Origin: JAGVSR01 sp963750715
GTDB lineage: Bacteria > Pseudomonadota > Alphaproteobacteria > Rhizobiales > Hyphomicrobiaceae
NCBI GenBank assembly: GCA_963750715.1
Contig: CAVVRP010000010.1
Location: 91,763-155,762 of the forward strand
Length of the DNA: 64,000 nucleotides
Direction: 5' to 3'
Below, piece by piece: positions 16,956-25,413 of the stretch. The position numbers and the translations under genes are program-made. The notes under the pieces are model-generated. The model saw nothing but the letters and a program-made list of their open reading frames with translations, did not search any database and was not told where the DNA came from. Positions within the stretch are counted from its first letter, which is position 1, and each line of letters opens with the position of its first letter.

Positions 16956-18233
16956 GTGCAAATCATCGACCGGCGTCTCAATCCGAAGTCCAAGAGTCTC
17001 GGCAATCGCCAGCGCTTCATGCGCCGCGCCAAGACAGAGATCCGCGCCGCCGTACGCGACGCTTTGAAAAAGCGCAGGGTCAGCGAGGTCGAGGGCAGCG
17101 AGAGGATCTCGATCTCCTCGAAGAGCCTGCGCGAGCCCTCGTTCAGTCTAAGCAGGAATGATGGCTCGCGCGACTTCGTCGTGCCGGGTAACGAGGAGTT
17201 CGCTGTCGGCGATACGATTCGTAAGCCCCCGTCGGGCGGCGGGGCAAGCGGCGCACTGGGCGGTTACGACGACGAGGGCAACGACGACTTCGTCTTCACA
17301 TTGTCGAAGGAGGAGTTCCTCGAGCTATTCTTCGAGGACTTGAAGTTGCCGAAACTGGTCAAAGCGCAATTGAAGACCGTGCGCTCTCACAAGTTCGCCC
17401 GCGCCGGCATCACCAAGGCTGGCTCTCCCGCCAAACTCAACCGCGGTCGCACACTGCGCCACAGCCTCGCACGGCGCGTGGCGCTCAACCGTCCGACACG
17501 GGCATCTCTCGACCGGTTGGCGGTCGAGATAGCCGATGCGGAGGCCGAGACGCCGCGGAATGAGGCGAGAATCGCCGAGTTGCTGGCGAGGCTAAAAAAG
17601 ATTGTGCATCTCCGCAAGACGATCGCCTACGTCGACCCTCTAGACCTGCGCTTCAATCGGCACGAGAAGCGACCGAAGCCGACGACACAAGCCGTGATGT
17701 TTTGCCTTATGGACGTGTCGGCCTCTATGACCGAACCGCTAAAGGACATCGCTAAGCGCTTCTTCATGCTGCTCAATGTGTTCCTGTCGCGCCACTACCG
17801 CGATGTCGACGTCGTGTTCATCCGCCACACTACGGAGGCCCAGGAGGTCGACGAGGAGACGTTCTTCAGCGCAACGACAACCGGCGGCACGGTCGTGTCG
17901 ACGGCGCTCGAGGAAATGCAGCGCATCGTGGCCGAGCGCTATCCGCTTGGCGATTGGAACATCTACGCGGCGCAAGCCTCCGACGGCCACAACGTCTCTG
18001 AGGACATGGAGCGGTGCGTTACCTTGATGGAGAAGACCTTGCTGCCAGCCTGCCAGTATTTTGCCTACATCGAGGTCGACACGTCGAGTACGCCGTCTAG
18101 AAGCGTCATTTGGAATGGCTACTTGCCGCTGGCCGAACGCAGCGACCGCTTCGCCATCCGCCACGTGACGAGCCCGGGCGAGATCTATCACGTGTTCCGC
18201 GACCTGTTCGCGGCCGAGAAGGCGAACATGTGA
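16956..18233 (+). CDS. yeaH: YeaH/YhbH family protein (DUF444)
   Basis: A 425-residue DUF444 protein starting with GTG at 16956 (MQIIDRRLNPKSKSLGNRQRF), preceded by GGTGAGGGCG. The N-terminal half is basic and disordered-looking, with a Gly-rich stretch (PPSGGGASGALGG). The C-terminal half is a von Willebrand A-like domain, with the metal-site motif LMDVSASM and FIRHTTEAQEVDEETFF. It is the usual partner of PrkA/YeaG, 30 bases downstream of it. The pair acts in stress adaptation, but the molecular role of DUF444 is not established. Confidence 0.94.
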   Translation: MQIIDRRLNPKSKSLGNRQRFMRRAKTEIRAAVRDALKKRRVSEVEGSERISISSKSLREPSFSLSRNDGSRDFVVPGNEEFAVGDTIRKPPSGGGASGALGGYDDEGNDDFVFTLSKEEFLELFFEDLKLPKLVKAQLKTVRSHKFARAGITKAGSPAKLNRGRTLRHSLARRVALNRPTRASLDRLAVEIADAEAETPRNEARIAELLARLKKIVHLRKTIAYVDPLDLRFNRHEKRPKPTTQAVMFCLMDVSASMTEPLKDIAKRFFMLLNVFLSRHYRDVDVVFIRHTTEAQEVDEETFFSATTTGGTVVSTALEEMQRIVAERYPLGDWNIYAAQASDGHNVSEDMERCVTLMEKTLLPACQYFAYIEVDTSSTPSRSVIWNGYLPLAERSDRFAIRHVTSPGEIYHVFRDLFAAEKANM

Positions 18234-18249
18234 GGAAAGGGTAGCCTAA

Positions 18250-19806
18250 ATGGCCGAGGTCGCCTCCCCTCATGTGCGCCGGCCCCTGTTCGACGGCCCG
18301 GAGTGGACGTTTCAGTTGCTCAAATCGGTCTACGATGCGATCGAGGACATCGGCGTCGGCGAGATGGGGCTCGACCTGTATCCCAACGCCATCGAGGTAA
18401 TCACGGCCGAGCAGATGCTCGACGCATATTCCTCGGTTGGCATGCCGCACATGTACCGGCACTGGTCGTTCGGCAAGCATTTCCTGCAGCATGAGGCGCT
18501 CTACCGCAAGGGCGCCAGGACACTCGCTTACGAGCTCGTCATTAATTCGGACCCCTGCATCAACTACATCATGGAGGAGAACTCCATGACCATGCAGACG
18601 CTGGTGCTCGCGCACTCGGCCATGGGCCACAACCACTTCTTCAAAAACAACGAACAGTTCCGAGCCTGGACGCGGCCGGACGCCATCCTCGACTACCTGG
18701 ATTTCGCCAAGTCCTATGTGGCACGCTGCGAGGAGAAGTTCGGTACGGACGCCGTGGAAAGGGTTCTCGATGCCGCGCACGCTTTGATGGCGCAAGGCGT
18801 AAGCCGACATCCCGGCGCGCGCAAGGCTGTGTCGTTCGCGCGTGAGCAGGAGCGCGAGCTGACACGTCGCGAGTATGAGGAGCAGTCCTTCAACGATCTC
18901 TGGCGCACCGTCCCCAAGTCGTCTGATGGCAGCGCGGGTTCACCACCGGCCGATGCCGCCGGAGCGACGGAGGCGGTGTCCTCCGGACTGCCAGAGGAGA
19001 ACTTCCTCTACTTCCTTGAGAAGTACGCTCCGAAGCTTAAGGACTGGCAACGCGAGCTGCTGCGCATTGTACGCATGCTTGCTACCTACTTCTATCCGCA
19101 GCGCCAGACCAAGCTGATGAACGAGGGCTGCGCGACCTGGACGCATTACCGCATCCTCAATCGCATGTACGAGAAGGGGCTGCTCACCGATAGTTCGATG
19201 CTGGAGTTTCTGCACAGCCACTCGTCGGTCGTCACGCAGCTGTCGTGGAAGGACCGCCGCTACTCTGGCATTAACCCCTACGCGCTCGGTTTCGCCATGA
19301 TGCGCGACATCGAGCGTATCGCGACCAAGCCGACGAAGGAGGATCAGGAGTGGTTCCCAGACGTCGCCGATAGCGACGCGTTGGCGATCTTGAAGCACGT
19401 CTGGTGCAATTATCGCGACGAGAGCTTCATCATGCAGTTCCTGTCGCCCAGGATCATCCGCGATTTCCGCATGTTCGAGGTTAGTGACAAAGCGACGGCG
19501 ACGAGCATGACAGTCTCTGCCATTCATGATGAGCGCGGATACCGCGACATCCGCCGCGCGCTGGCCCATCATTACTCCATTTCGGCACAGGACCCCGATC
19601 TAGAGATTGCCGACGCGGATCTCACCGGGTCTCGCCGGCTGCTCGTCACACATAAGGTCCGCAACGGCGTCCTGTTCGACAAGGGGAACTGCGAGCGCAT
19701 GCTGTTCTATGTGGCGCGGCTCTGGGGCTATCGCGTCAAGCTGGTCGAGACCGACGTCGAGAGCGGAAAGACTCTTCGCGAGCATGAGGCCATGCCATTG
19801 CCATGA
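18250..19806 (+). CDS. SpoVR family protein (YcgB)
   Basis: A 518-residue SpoVR-like protein, full length. Hallmarks are DLYPNAIEVITAEQMLDAYSS-like N-terminal sequence, GMPHMYRHWSFGKHF, AHSAMGHNHFFKNN, NEGCATWTHYRILNRMYEKG and GINPYALGFAMMRDIERI. The many conserved His and Glu residues suggest a metal site, but no reaction is proven. It follows the DUF444 gene by 16 bases with a GGAAAGG upstream of the ATG. SpoVR was named from B. subtilis spore cortex formation. In proteobacteria it travels with PrkA and YeaH in stress operons. Confidence 0.95.
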   Translation: MAEVASPHVRRPLFDGPEWTFQLLKSVYDAIEDIGVGEMGLDLYPNAIEVITAEQMLDAYSSVGMPHMYRHWSFGKHFLQHEALYRKGARTLAYELVINSDPCINYIMEENSMTMQTLVLAHSAMGHNHFFKNNEQFRAWTRPDAILDYLDFAKSYVARCEEKFGTDAVERVLDAAHALMAQGVSRHPGARKAVSFAREQERELTRREYEEQSFNDLWRTVPKSSDGSAGSPPADAAGATEAVSSGLPEENFLYFLEKYAPKLKDWQRELLRIVRMLATYFYPQRQTKLMNEGCATWTHYRILNRMYEKGLLTDSSMLEFLHSHSSVVTQLSWKDRRYSGINPYALGFAMMRDIERIATKPTKEDQEWFPDVADSDALAILKHVWCNYRDESFIMQFLSPRIIRDFRMFEVSDKATATSMTVSAIHDERGYRDIRRALAHHYSISAQDPDLEIADADLTGSRRLLVTHKVRNGVLFDKGNCERMLFYVARLWGYRVKLVETDVESGKTLREHEAMPLP

Positions 19807-20250
19807 GACCGCAAAACCGGCCGCTAATGTTGGAGCCGGCCCTGGACGCCGAGACGCAATCATAATCGTTTAAGTTGTCAGCGGGCTAGAACTTCAACAG
19901 TCTGCGAGCGCCAAATCACAGGCGTCTGGACGCGCCGAGGCCACACAGCTGGTACGCTAGGTAGCTAATGTAACATTCAGACGACAGCAGGACGATTCCA
20001 ATGATCAGATTGATGCGATTGCTCGCTGCCTCTCTACTCTTGCGGCCGCTCACAGGAGCCAATCTGCTTCCATGCCTCCTCCAGCGCTGGGATCTAATTG
20101 AAGCCGATTGGCCGCGTTTATGAAGGACGTCGCCAAGACGTTGCACTCGTGAAGCGCTGCTCTTCGGAAGGTGACGGCGGACCGTAGGGCTGAACTGTGC
20201 ACGTCACCAAAACTGTGTTATAGGCAACCTACAGAACAATCGGGAGACGC
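19807..20250. other. intergenic stretch with a doubtful 40-codon ORF
   Basis: About 440 bases after spoVR. A 40-codon frame at 20002-20124 on the plus strand begins MIRLMRLLAASLLL and looks like a signal sequence, but it has no clear ribosome site and no homology I recognise. GGGAG at 20242-20246 serves the next gene. Nothing else identified. Confidence 0.3.
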
Positions 20251-20478
20251 ATGATGGCTACTCAGATTGTCATGAACCGCAGCGGTGATGCGCGCTACGA
20301 ATTCAGCGCCACAGACAATGCAGCTATAGCCCGCGCGGAGCGACGCTTCCAGGCACTCACGGGCGAGGGTTTTCGTGCCGTAGCTCTCGGCAAGGATGGG
20401 ACCCCGGGGCAGTTGCTTCGCGAATTTGATCCGAGTATCGAAGAGACCCTGTTCTTCCCTCAGTTGCAAGGCGGATGA
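20251..20478 (+). CDS. small conserved hypothetical protein
   Basis: A 75-residue protein (74 if the second ATG at 20254 is used, which gives a better seven-base spacing to GGGAG). The sequence has IVMNRSGDARYEFSATD, AERRFQALTGEGFRAVA and ends FDPSIEETLFFPQLQGG. I recall proteins of this pattern as short conserved hypotheticals in rhizobia. There are no membrane segments or cysteines. Its stop overlaps the next start (ATGA), so the two are probably made together. Function unknown. Confidence 0.65.
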   Translation: MMATQIVMNRSGDARYEFSATDNAAIARAERRFQALTGEGFRAVALGKDGTPGQLLREFDPSIEETLFFPQLQGG

Positions 20479-20960
20479 CACGGACTATCCAGCTTCTGTT
20501 GCGTGGCGCGCGCAATGGAGTGCTGGCCTTTGTGGCTCGGGTGGTCCGCAATAGACAATCGGACGATGCGATTGCGCCCTTCCGGCCTTCGTCTCTCAGG
20601 GCGCACTTCCGCCTACGGCTCGACCATCATGGTACTTATGAGGCTCGGGAGCGGGGCATGCGATTGCTCATGGCCAACTTGACGGCAGCGCAACGAGAGC
20701 AGCTCGATCGTTATGGATATTTCGATGTCATCGGTGGGGAGACGGGTCGGCGCTATCGGATACGCTTCGGCCGGGAGCTGAATGTCGATGAACTCGACGA
20801 CTTCGGCAAACGCATTAGCAGCTGGTGCTTCCTTCCCGAGGGCGACCTTGTCACGGGGGACGTGATGCTCTCCCAGAAGGTGGCCCTCGAAACATTCGAA
20901 AGAGAGGCGCTCCGAGTGTCCAATAGGCTTGGTGCAAGCCTGCGCGCCACGGGCCCGTAG
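20475..20960 (+). CDS. conserved hypothetical protein, partner of the preceding ORF
   Basis: A 161-residue protein whose ATG overlaps the stop of the 75-residue ORF. The second half carries LTAAQREQLDRYGYFDVIGG, then TGRRYRIRFGRELNVDELD and GDVMLSQKVALETFE. This pattern recurs in short hypothetical proteins of rhizobia, often those linked to small ORFs like the previous one. The first 60 residues are Arg-rich and less regular. No catalytic motif is recognisable. Function unknown; the coupled pair is the main clue. Confidence 0.65.
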   Translation: MTRTIQLLLRGARNGVLAFVARVVRNRQSDDAIAPFRPSSLRAHFRLRLDHHGTYEARERGMRLLMANLTAAQREQLDRYGYFDVIGGETGRRYRIRFGRELNVDELDDFGKRISSWCFLPEGDLVTGDVMLSQKVALETFEREALRVSNRLGASLRATGP

Positions 20961-21064
20961 GGCACCGACGGCGTCTGCATGAAATGCAGCGGAGAGGTCG
21001 TCGCCCGGGCGACGTGCCGATGAAGGCAGCGCCCAGTTAATGCGACGTGATGAAGGCGCGAGTC

Positions 21065-21349
21065 ATGAGTGCAATCCGCACGGTGCACGTCCGCATCGAG
21101 GGCCGCGTCCAGGGCGTCGGCTACCGAGCCTGGGTCGAAACTACGGCTTTGGCGTTAGGTCTGAGTGGATGGGTAAGTAACCGTCATGACCGCTCGGTCA
21201 AGGCGGTATTTCAGGGTCCACCCGAACGGGTCTCCGACATGTTGCGCCGCTGCGAGCAGGGACCGCCAGCCGCGCGCGTCACTCGCGTCGACGTACTGGG
21301 CGAATGCGTTGGCGTCTACCATGGCTTCGAGGTGCGCCGAACCGCCTGA
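21065..21349 (+). CDS. acyP: acylphosphatase
   Basis: A 94-residue acylphosphatase starting at ATG 21065 (MSAIRTVHVRIEGRVQGVGY). Both catalytic residues are present: the Arg in GVGYRAW and the Asn in GWVSNRHD. The remaining fold pattern (VKAVFQGPPERVSDML, then GPPAARVTRVDV) is complete. It hydrolyses the carboxyl-phosphate bond of acyl phosphates such as 1,3-bisphosphoglycerate. It appears to be a single-gene unit; the frame is open 18 bases further upstream to 21047. Confidence 0.9.
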   Translation: MSAIRTVHVRIEGRVQGVGYRAWVETTALALGLSGWVSNRHDRSVKAVFQGPPERVSDMLRRCEQGPPAARVTRVDVLGECVGVYHGFEVRRTA

Positions 21350-21550
21350 TTCAGTTCCGAGCTACACATGAAGTCGCGCGCAGGGAGCATAAGAATCTCG
21401 CCTCCTGGCACCTCACCGTTCTAGTCTGGACGAGAAAGAGCACTTGGCGGAAGGTGTCCGCTGATCCGGAGGCGTAGCTCCAGTTGATTGCCAGTCGTAG
21501 AATAATCTCTCTCTATTGGAAATTGGGAGAAGACGAAGCGGTGGGAACTG

Positions 21551-23437
21551 ATGAGTAAGAATCCTCTGCGCGTCCCGAATGCGGCCATCATGGGGGCGCT
21601 GGGCGTAGTTTATGGCGACATAGGAACAAGTCCCCTTTATGCGTTTAAGGAAGCCGTCAGGGCATCCAGTGGAGGGAGCGCTCCAACCCCGGAAACCGTT
21701 CTCGGTATCGTCTCGCTTGTTCTGTGGGCCTTGATTATTATCGTCTCGCTGAAATACGCGATCCTTATCCTCAATGCCGATAATCGTGGTGAAGGCGGCA
21801 TTGTTGCTCTGCTTGCTGTCTTGGGAGTTCAAACGGCCCAGCCCGGGACGTGGCGCGGTGTGCTCCTCATACTCGGACTTATAGGTGCCGCGTTGCTCTA
21901 TGGCGACGGGGCGATCACTCCGGCCATCTCTGTTCTGAGCGCGGTTGAAGGCCTCAAGGTCGACGCCCCGAGCTTAGCCCCTCTCGTCGTCCCAATAACT
22001 GTCGGCATTCTTCTCGCCCTCTTCGTTGTCCAGCAGAAGGGCACGGGCTTCATTGGCAACCTGTTCGGCCCAGTCATGCTGGCTTGGTTTGTTGTCCTCG
22101 CGGTCTTGGGCATCGCGAGCATCCTCCGCGCACCAGCGGTCCTAGCGGCGATCAGTCCCCACCACGGTTTCCACTTTCTGACCCACGTAACCCCCGCGGT
22201 CAGCTTCGCAGTCCTCGGCGCCGTGTTTCTCGCCGTCACCGGCGGCGAAGCAATGTACGCCGATATGGGGCACTTCGGGCGGACACCAATCCGTGTAGCT
22301 TGGTTCGCAATTGTTCTTCCGTGTCTCATGCTGAACTACTTCGGACAAGGTGCGTTGCTTTTGACGGACCCCGCAGCGATCGAAAGCCCGTTTTTCCGGC
22401 TCGGCCCGAGTCGGTCCATTATCTCCTCGTGACGTTCGCCACGGCAGCGACGGTTATTGCTTCCCAGTCGATAATATCCGGCGCCTTTTCCCTCACTCAG
22501 CAAGCAATACAGCTCGGCTTCTTGCCGAGCATGCGTGTGCTGCATACTGAGAGTGAGGAGCGGGGGCAGATTTATGTGCCTCTAGTGAATTGGTTGCTCG
22601 CTCTTGTCACACTTGGCGCAGTCGTTGGATTTGGCTCATCAGAAAAGCTAGCAGGCGCCTACGGCGTTGCGGTGTCTCTGCTTATGGCGATAACGACGCT
22701 CCTCGCGTCGTTTATCGCTCTGCGGTGGGGCTACAGCCCCATTCTGGTTGCTGCCGCCAATGGCTTCTTCTTGATGGTAGACTTGATTTTCTTTTCCGCG
22801 AATTCGATCAAGCTATTCGAAGGCGGTTGGTTCCCCCTCCTACTTGCGGCAATCGTCGTGTTCCTCATGCTGACATGGCGAACCGGACAAAGGCTGATCG
22901 AGCAGGCGCGATCCCAGCTTCGACAAAGTGAAGATCAGTTCTTACTGGCTCTGATCACAACTCCGCCGGTGCGCCTCCCTGGAACTGCTGCCTTCCTAAC
23001 ACCCGCCACGGTCGGCGTTCCGCTAATCCTCGCCCACCACATGAGGCACACGCACGCTCTGCATGAGCGGGTCCTGTTTGTGTCGGTCCGCACGACGGAG
23101 TCACCGCGAGAACCATTTGAGAAGCGGTTCGAAATCAATCCCGTTAGCGAGCAACGTAATGCGAATTATCTTATACTTCGGATTTATGGAGAGCCCCAAT
23201 GTTCCCGCAGCACTGCAACTCGCGGTCAGTCGCGGTGTCGTTGACGAAATAGACGTTCGCGACATTTCCTACTACCTTGGCCGGGAGACGATTATTCCGA
23301 GCAAGCATGTGCCTGGAATGGCGAAATGGAGAGAGGAAATCTACGCCTTCGTAAAGCGTAACGCTGAACGATCTGCCGCTTACTTCAGCATTCCCGCCAC
23401 CCAGGTCATCGAGATCGGAATTGAAATAGATCTTTGA
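21551..23437 (+). pseudogene. kup: Kup family potassium uptake protein, two compensating frameshifts
   Basis: Three frame segments together give one Kup transporter of about 628 residues, the expected size. Segment one starts at ATG 21551 with MGALGVVYGDIGTSPLYAF and NRGEGGIVALLA, both Kup hallmarks, and runs off into a stop at 22432. A missing base near 22400-22412 (after FFRLGP) moves reading to the frame with HYLLVTFATAATVIASQ. An extra base near 23150-23160 (after NPVSEQR) returns it to the first frame for MRIILYFGFMESPNVPAAL, through to the end ESGIEIDL-like (IGIEIDL). About 12 membrane helices are visible. Kup imports K+ with protons. As written the gene is broken, but a -1/+1 pair in a well-conserved gene could also be sequence error. 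Confidence 0.85.
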
Positions 23438-23538
23438 CGCCTGTCCAGCAGGCCAAAGTCTACACATGATGAATCTGGCGCGACATACCCCCCTTGAGTT
23501 CGGAGCGACCCAGGACGAGAGCGAGAAGCAGTATGTGG

Positions 23539-23952
23539 TCAGCACCAGCTGCGCGCCGGCAAGAATCCGGCCTCGATGAGCGCAAAGAGCGACACTGGCA
23601 GCAGGCTCCAATACACCACGTGCTCGATTGGAGAAAAATCCGCGAAATCTCCGAACCACCCAAAATGCGACGCGGCCATCATTATCACCGTACGCGCCCC
23701 GGCCGTGTATCCGATCCACCTTGGTCGAGTGCGATGGTTCAGTCGCTTCACGGTGATCGTCGTCAACGGTACAACCGACAGCAACGTACACAGCAAGACC
23801 GCGAAGTCTGCCCCGTCGGTCGCCTCGCCCATTGCTTCCTTGATCGCGAAACGACCGAGGCCGCACACGAGCACAATAGTTGCGAAACCAAACCAATAAC
23901 CAGTGCGCGAGATGTGGCCGGTGACTTCCGAGAACAAGCGGCCAAGGTACAT
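23539..23952 (-). CDS. DUF805-like membrane protein
   Basis: Started at 23952, where AGAGGAAG lies about eight bases upstream, the product is 137 residues with probably four membrane helices. VTGHISRTGYWFGFATIVLV matches the DUF805 opening (GRISRxxYW), and VPLTTITVKRLNHRTRPRW matches its (T/V)(V/A)KRLHDxGRS(G/P)W motif. DUF805 proteins are small inner-membrane proteins of unknown function. The frame is open upstream to 24069, but that part overlaps a terminator-like hairpin at 24053-24091 and does not look like protein. A longer minus-strand frame at 23171-23977 is judged a shadow. Confidence 0.65.
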   Translation of the reverse strand: MYLGRLFSEVTGHISRTGYWFGFATIVLVCGLGRFAIKEAMGEATDGADFAVLLCTLLSVVPLTTITVKRLNHRTRPRWIGYTAGARTVIMMAASHFGWFGDFADFSPIEHVVYWSLLPVSLFALIEAGFLPARSWC

Positions 23953-24044
23953 GCTGCACTTCCTCTGGTGGCCGCAAAGCCGGAGTGGCTGGGCGCGTTC
24001 GGAGATATCTGCATCAGCTGCATGGCGACGTGCTTGCTGGATTA

Positions 24045-24120
24045 AAAAAAGAGGGACCCGGTCTGCCACGGGGGAGATGGCTCCGGGTCCCCATCGGCAG
24101 ACGGGGGAGGCGTCTGGGCG
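24045..24120 (-). ncRNA. candidate small RNA with two C-rich hairpin loops and intrinsic terminator
   Basis: Read on the minus strand, CAGACG (24116-24111) and CGTCTG (24103-24098) form a six-pair stem presenting the loop CCTCCCC. Just downstream, GGGACCCGG (24091-24083) and CCGGGTCCC (24061-24053) form a nine-pair stem with an inner GCCA/TGGC stem and the loop TCTCCCCCG. A run of seven T follows (24050-24044), giving a canonical Rho-independent terminator. Two hairpins with CUCCCC loops resemble the alphaproteobacterial sRNAs that pair with Shine-Dalgarno sequences. The 5' end and promoter are not located; it could instead be an attenuator in the DUF805 leader. The hairpins are seen directly; the sRNA call is inference. 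Confidence 0.5.
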
Positions 24121-24260
24121 GCCGTCTGCGAGACCTGAATTCGGCAGGAAGTTCTAAAGGTGGAGGATGCCCTTTGAGCTTCAGACCGGGTTCAGGGGCT
24201 GTCTTAAAATCAACCTAGGCGCCTCAGCACTAGAACTGAAATATCGCTTCGGTTATGTTT

Positions 24261-24279
24261 CCATAGCTATCGGCTATGG
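24261..24279. promoter_or_regulatory. LysR-type operator upstream of the lysR gene
   Basis: CCATAGC (24261-24267) and GCTATGG (24273-24279) form a perfect seven-base inverted repeat with a five-base spacer. This contains the T-N11-A pattern of LysR binding sites. It lies 58 bases before the LysR start, where autoregulatory sites usually sit. The same arms recur at 27419-27437 and 28364-28382. Confidence 0.65.
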
Positions 24280-24337
24280 GATGACAATTGCCGGTGCTTC
24301 CAATCGTTGAGAGTCTCTGGAGAGTCGGGTCCTCGAA

Positions 24338-25282
24338 ATGGAAATGCATCAAGTCCGATATTTCCTCGCCGTGGCGCGCGAGTTGAATTTTACGCGCGCG
24401 GCAGAGACCTGCAACGTTGCGCAGCCATCGTTGACGCGAGCCATCAAGCAGCTAGAAGAGGAACTCGGCGGCGAATTGTTCCGCCGCGAGCGCAACCTGA
24501 CCCATTTAAGCGAACTCGGCCACCGGATGCGGCCGATGCTTCAGCAGTGTTACGACAGCGCATTGACGGCAAAGTCTCTTGCTCAATCGATAAAGAGCGG
24601 CACCGTGGCGCCCTTGTCAATCGCACTCTCCGTGACCGTCAACATCATGCTGCTGATCACCTTTCTAACCGAACTCGTGCGGGCACTTCCGGGCCTGGAA
24701 CTGCGGCTCCTGCGCGGCACAAACAATGAGATCGCGGAGCTTTTGAAGAAGGGCGAGGCCGAGGTCGCAATCGGCGGCTCGCTCGACGAGTCGTGGGACC
24801 GGCTCGATGCGTGGCTGCTATTCAGCGAGCCGTACAAGCTGCTAGTCGGCCGCAAGCACAAGTTTGCCACCGCCGGTCGAGCCATTACACCGGACGAACT
24901 CGTGAAGGAGCGCCTGCTTTGCCGGATCAATTGTGAAAACGTGCAGGAAATCGCGGACTTCTTGACGAACAAGGAAGCCATGCCCTCGGCAAGGCACAAT
25001 GTCTGGTCCGAGCAAGACCTCGTCGCCTTGCTCGAAGCCAACATCGGGGTCGGTATCGCGCCTGAAAGTTCAGCGAACCTTGACGGGGTCGCGGCTCTTG
25101 AACTCGATGGCATGGCTGTTGAGCGCGCGGTTCATGTTTACGCCGTCGCGGGGCGTCAGCGGTCGGTGGCGGCGAGCACCTTGATAAAAATGCTAAGGGC
25201 CGCCAATTGGCGTCCTATAGTGACGCACATGAAAAGTGCGATCGCCAACTCAAAATCCTCGGCTAGCGCCGCGCAGATTTGA
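24338..25282 (+). CDS. LysR family transcriptional regulator
   Basis: A 314-residue LysR regulator. The N-terminal winged helix-turn-helix is intact: MHQVRYFLAVARELNFTRAA, then CNVAQPSLTRAIKQLEEELG and LFRRERNLTHLSELG. The C-terminal substrate-binding domain follows (APLSIALSVTVNIMLL to about residue 295), and includes a Cys pair region KERLLCRINCENVQ that could in principle sense redox state, though this is only a suggestion. ATG 24338 or the ATG six bases later may be used. The palindrome at 24261-24279 suggests autoregulation. Matching palindromes upstream of the DUF302, peroxiredoxin and cupin genes suggest that these are its targets. Confidence 0.92.
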   Translation: MEMHQVRYFLAVARELNFTRAAETCNVAQPSLTRAIKQLEEELGGELFRRERNLTHLSELGHRMRPMLQQCYDSALTAKSLAQSIKSGTVAPLSIALSVTVNIMLLITFLTELVRALPGLELRLLRGTNNEIAELLKKGEAEVAIGGSLDESWDRLDAWLLFSEPYKLLVGRKHKFATAGRAITPDELVKERLLCRINCENVQEIADFLTNKEAMPSARHNVWSEQDLVALLEANIGVGIAPESSANLDGVAALELDGMAVERAVHVYAVAGRQRSVAASTLIKMLRAANWRPIVTHMKSAIANSKSSASAAQI

Positions 25283-25413
25283 GCGCCTGAAGAATTGCAT
25301 CCGTATCCATGCGCCGCCGGTAGTCAGGATCAATGAACTCGGTCCTTTACCAGTCCATCTTTTCCGACGACAAAGGTTGTTGACGACGATGGGATGATCG
25401 CTTAAATCCGACT

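Noticed and set aside
23171..23977. 268-codon minus-strand frame overlapping kup and the DUF805 gene
   Set aside because: It is antisense to the conserved Kup C-terminus and in a different frame from the DUF805 motifs.
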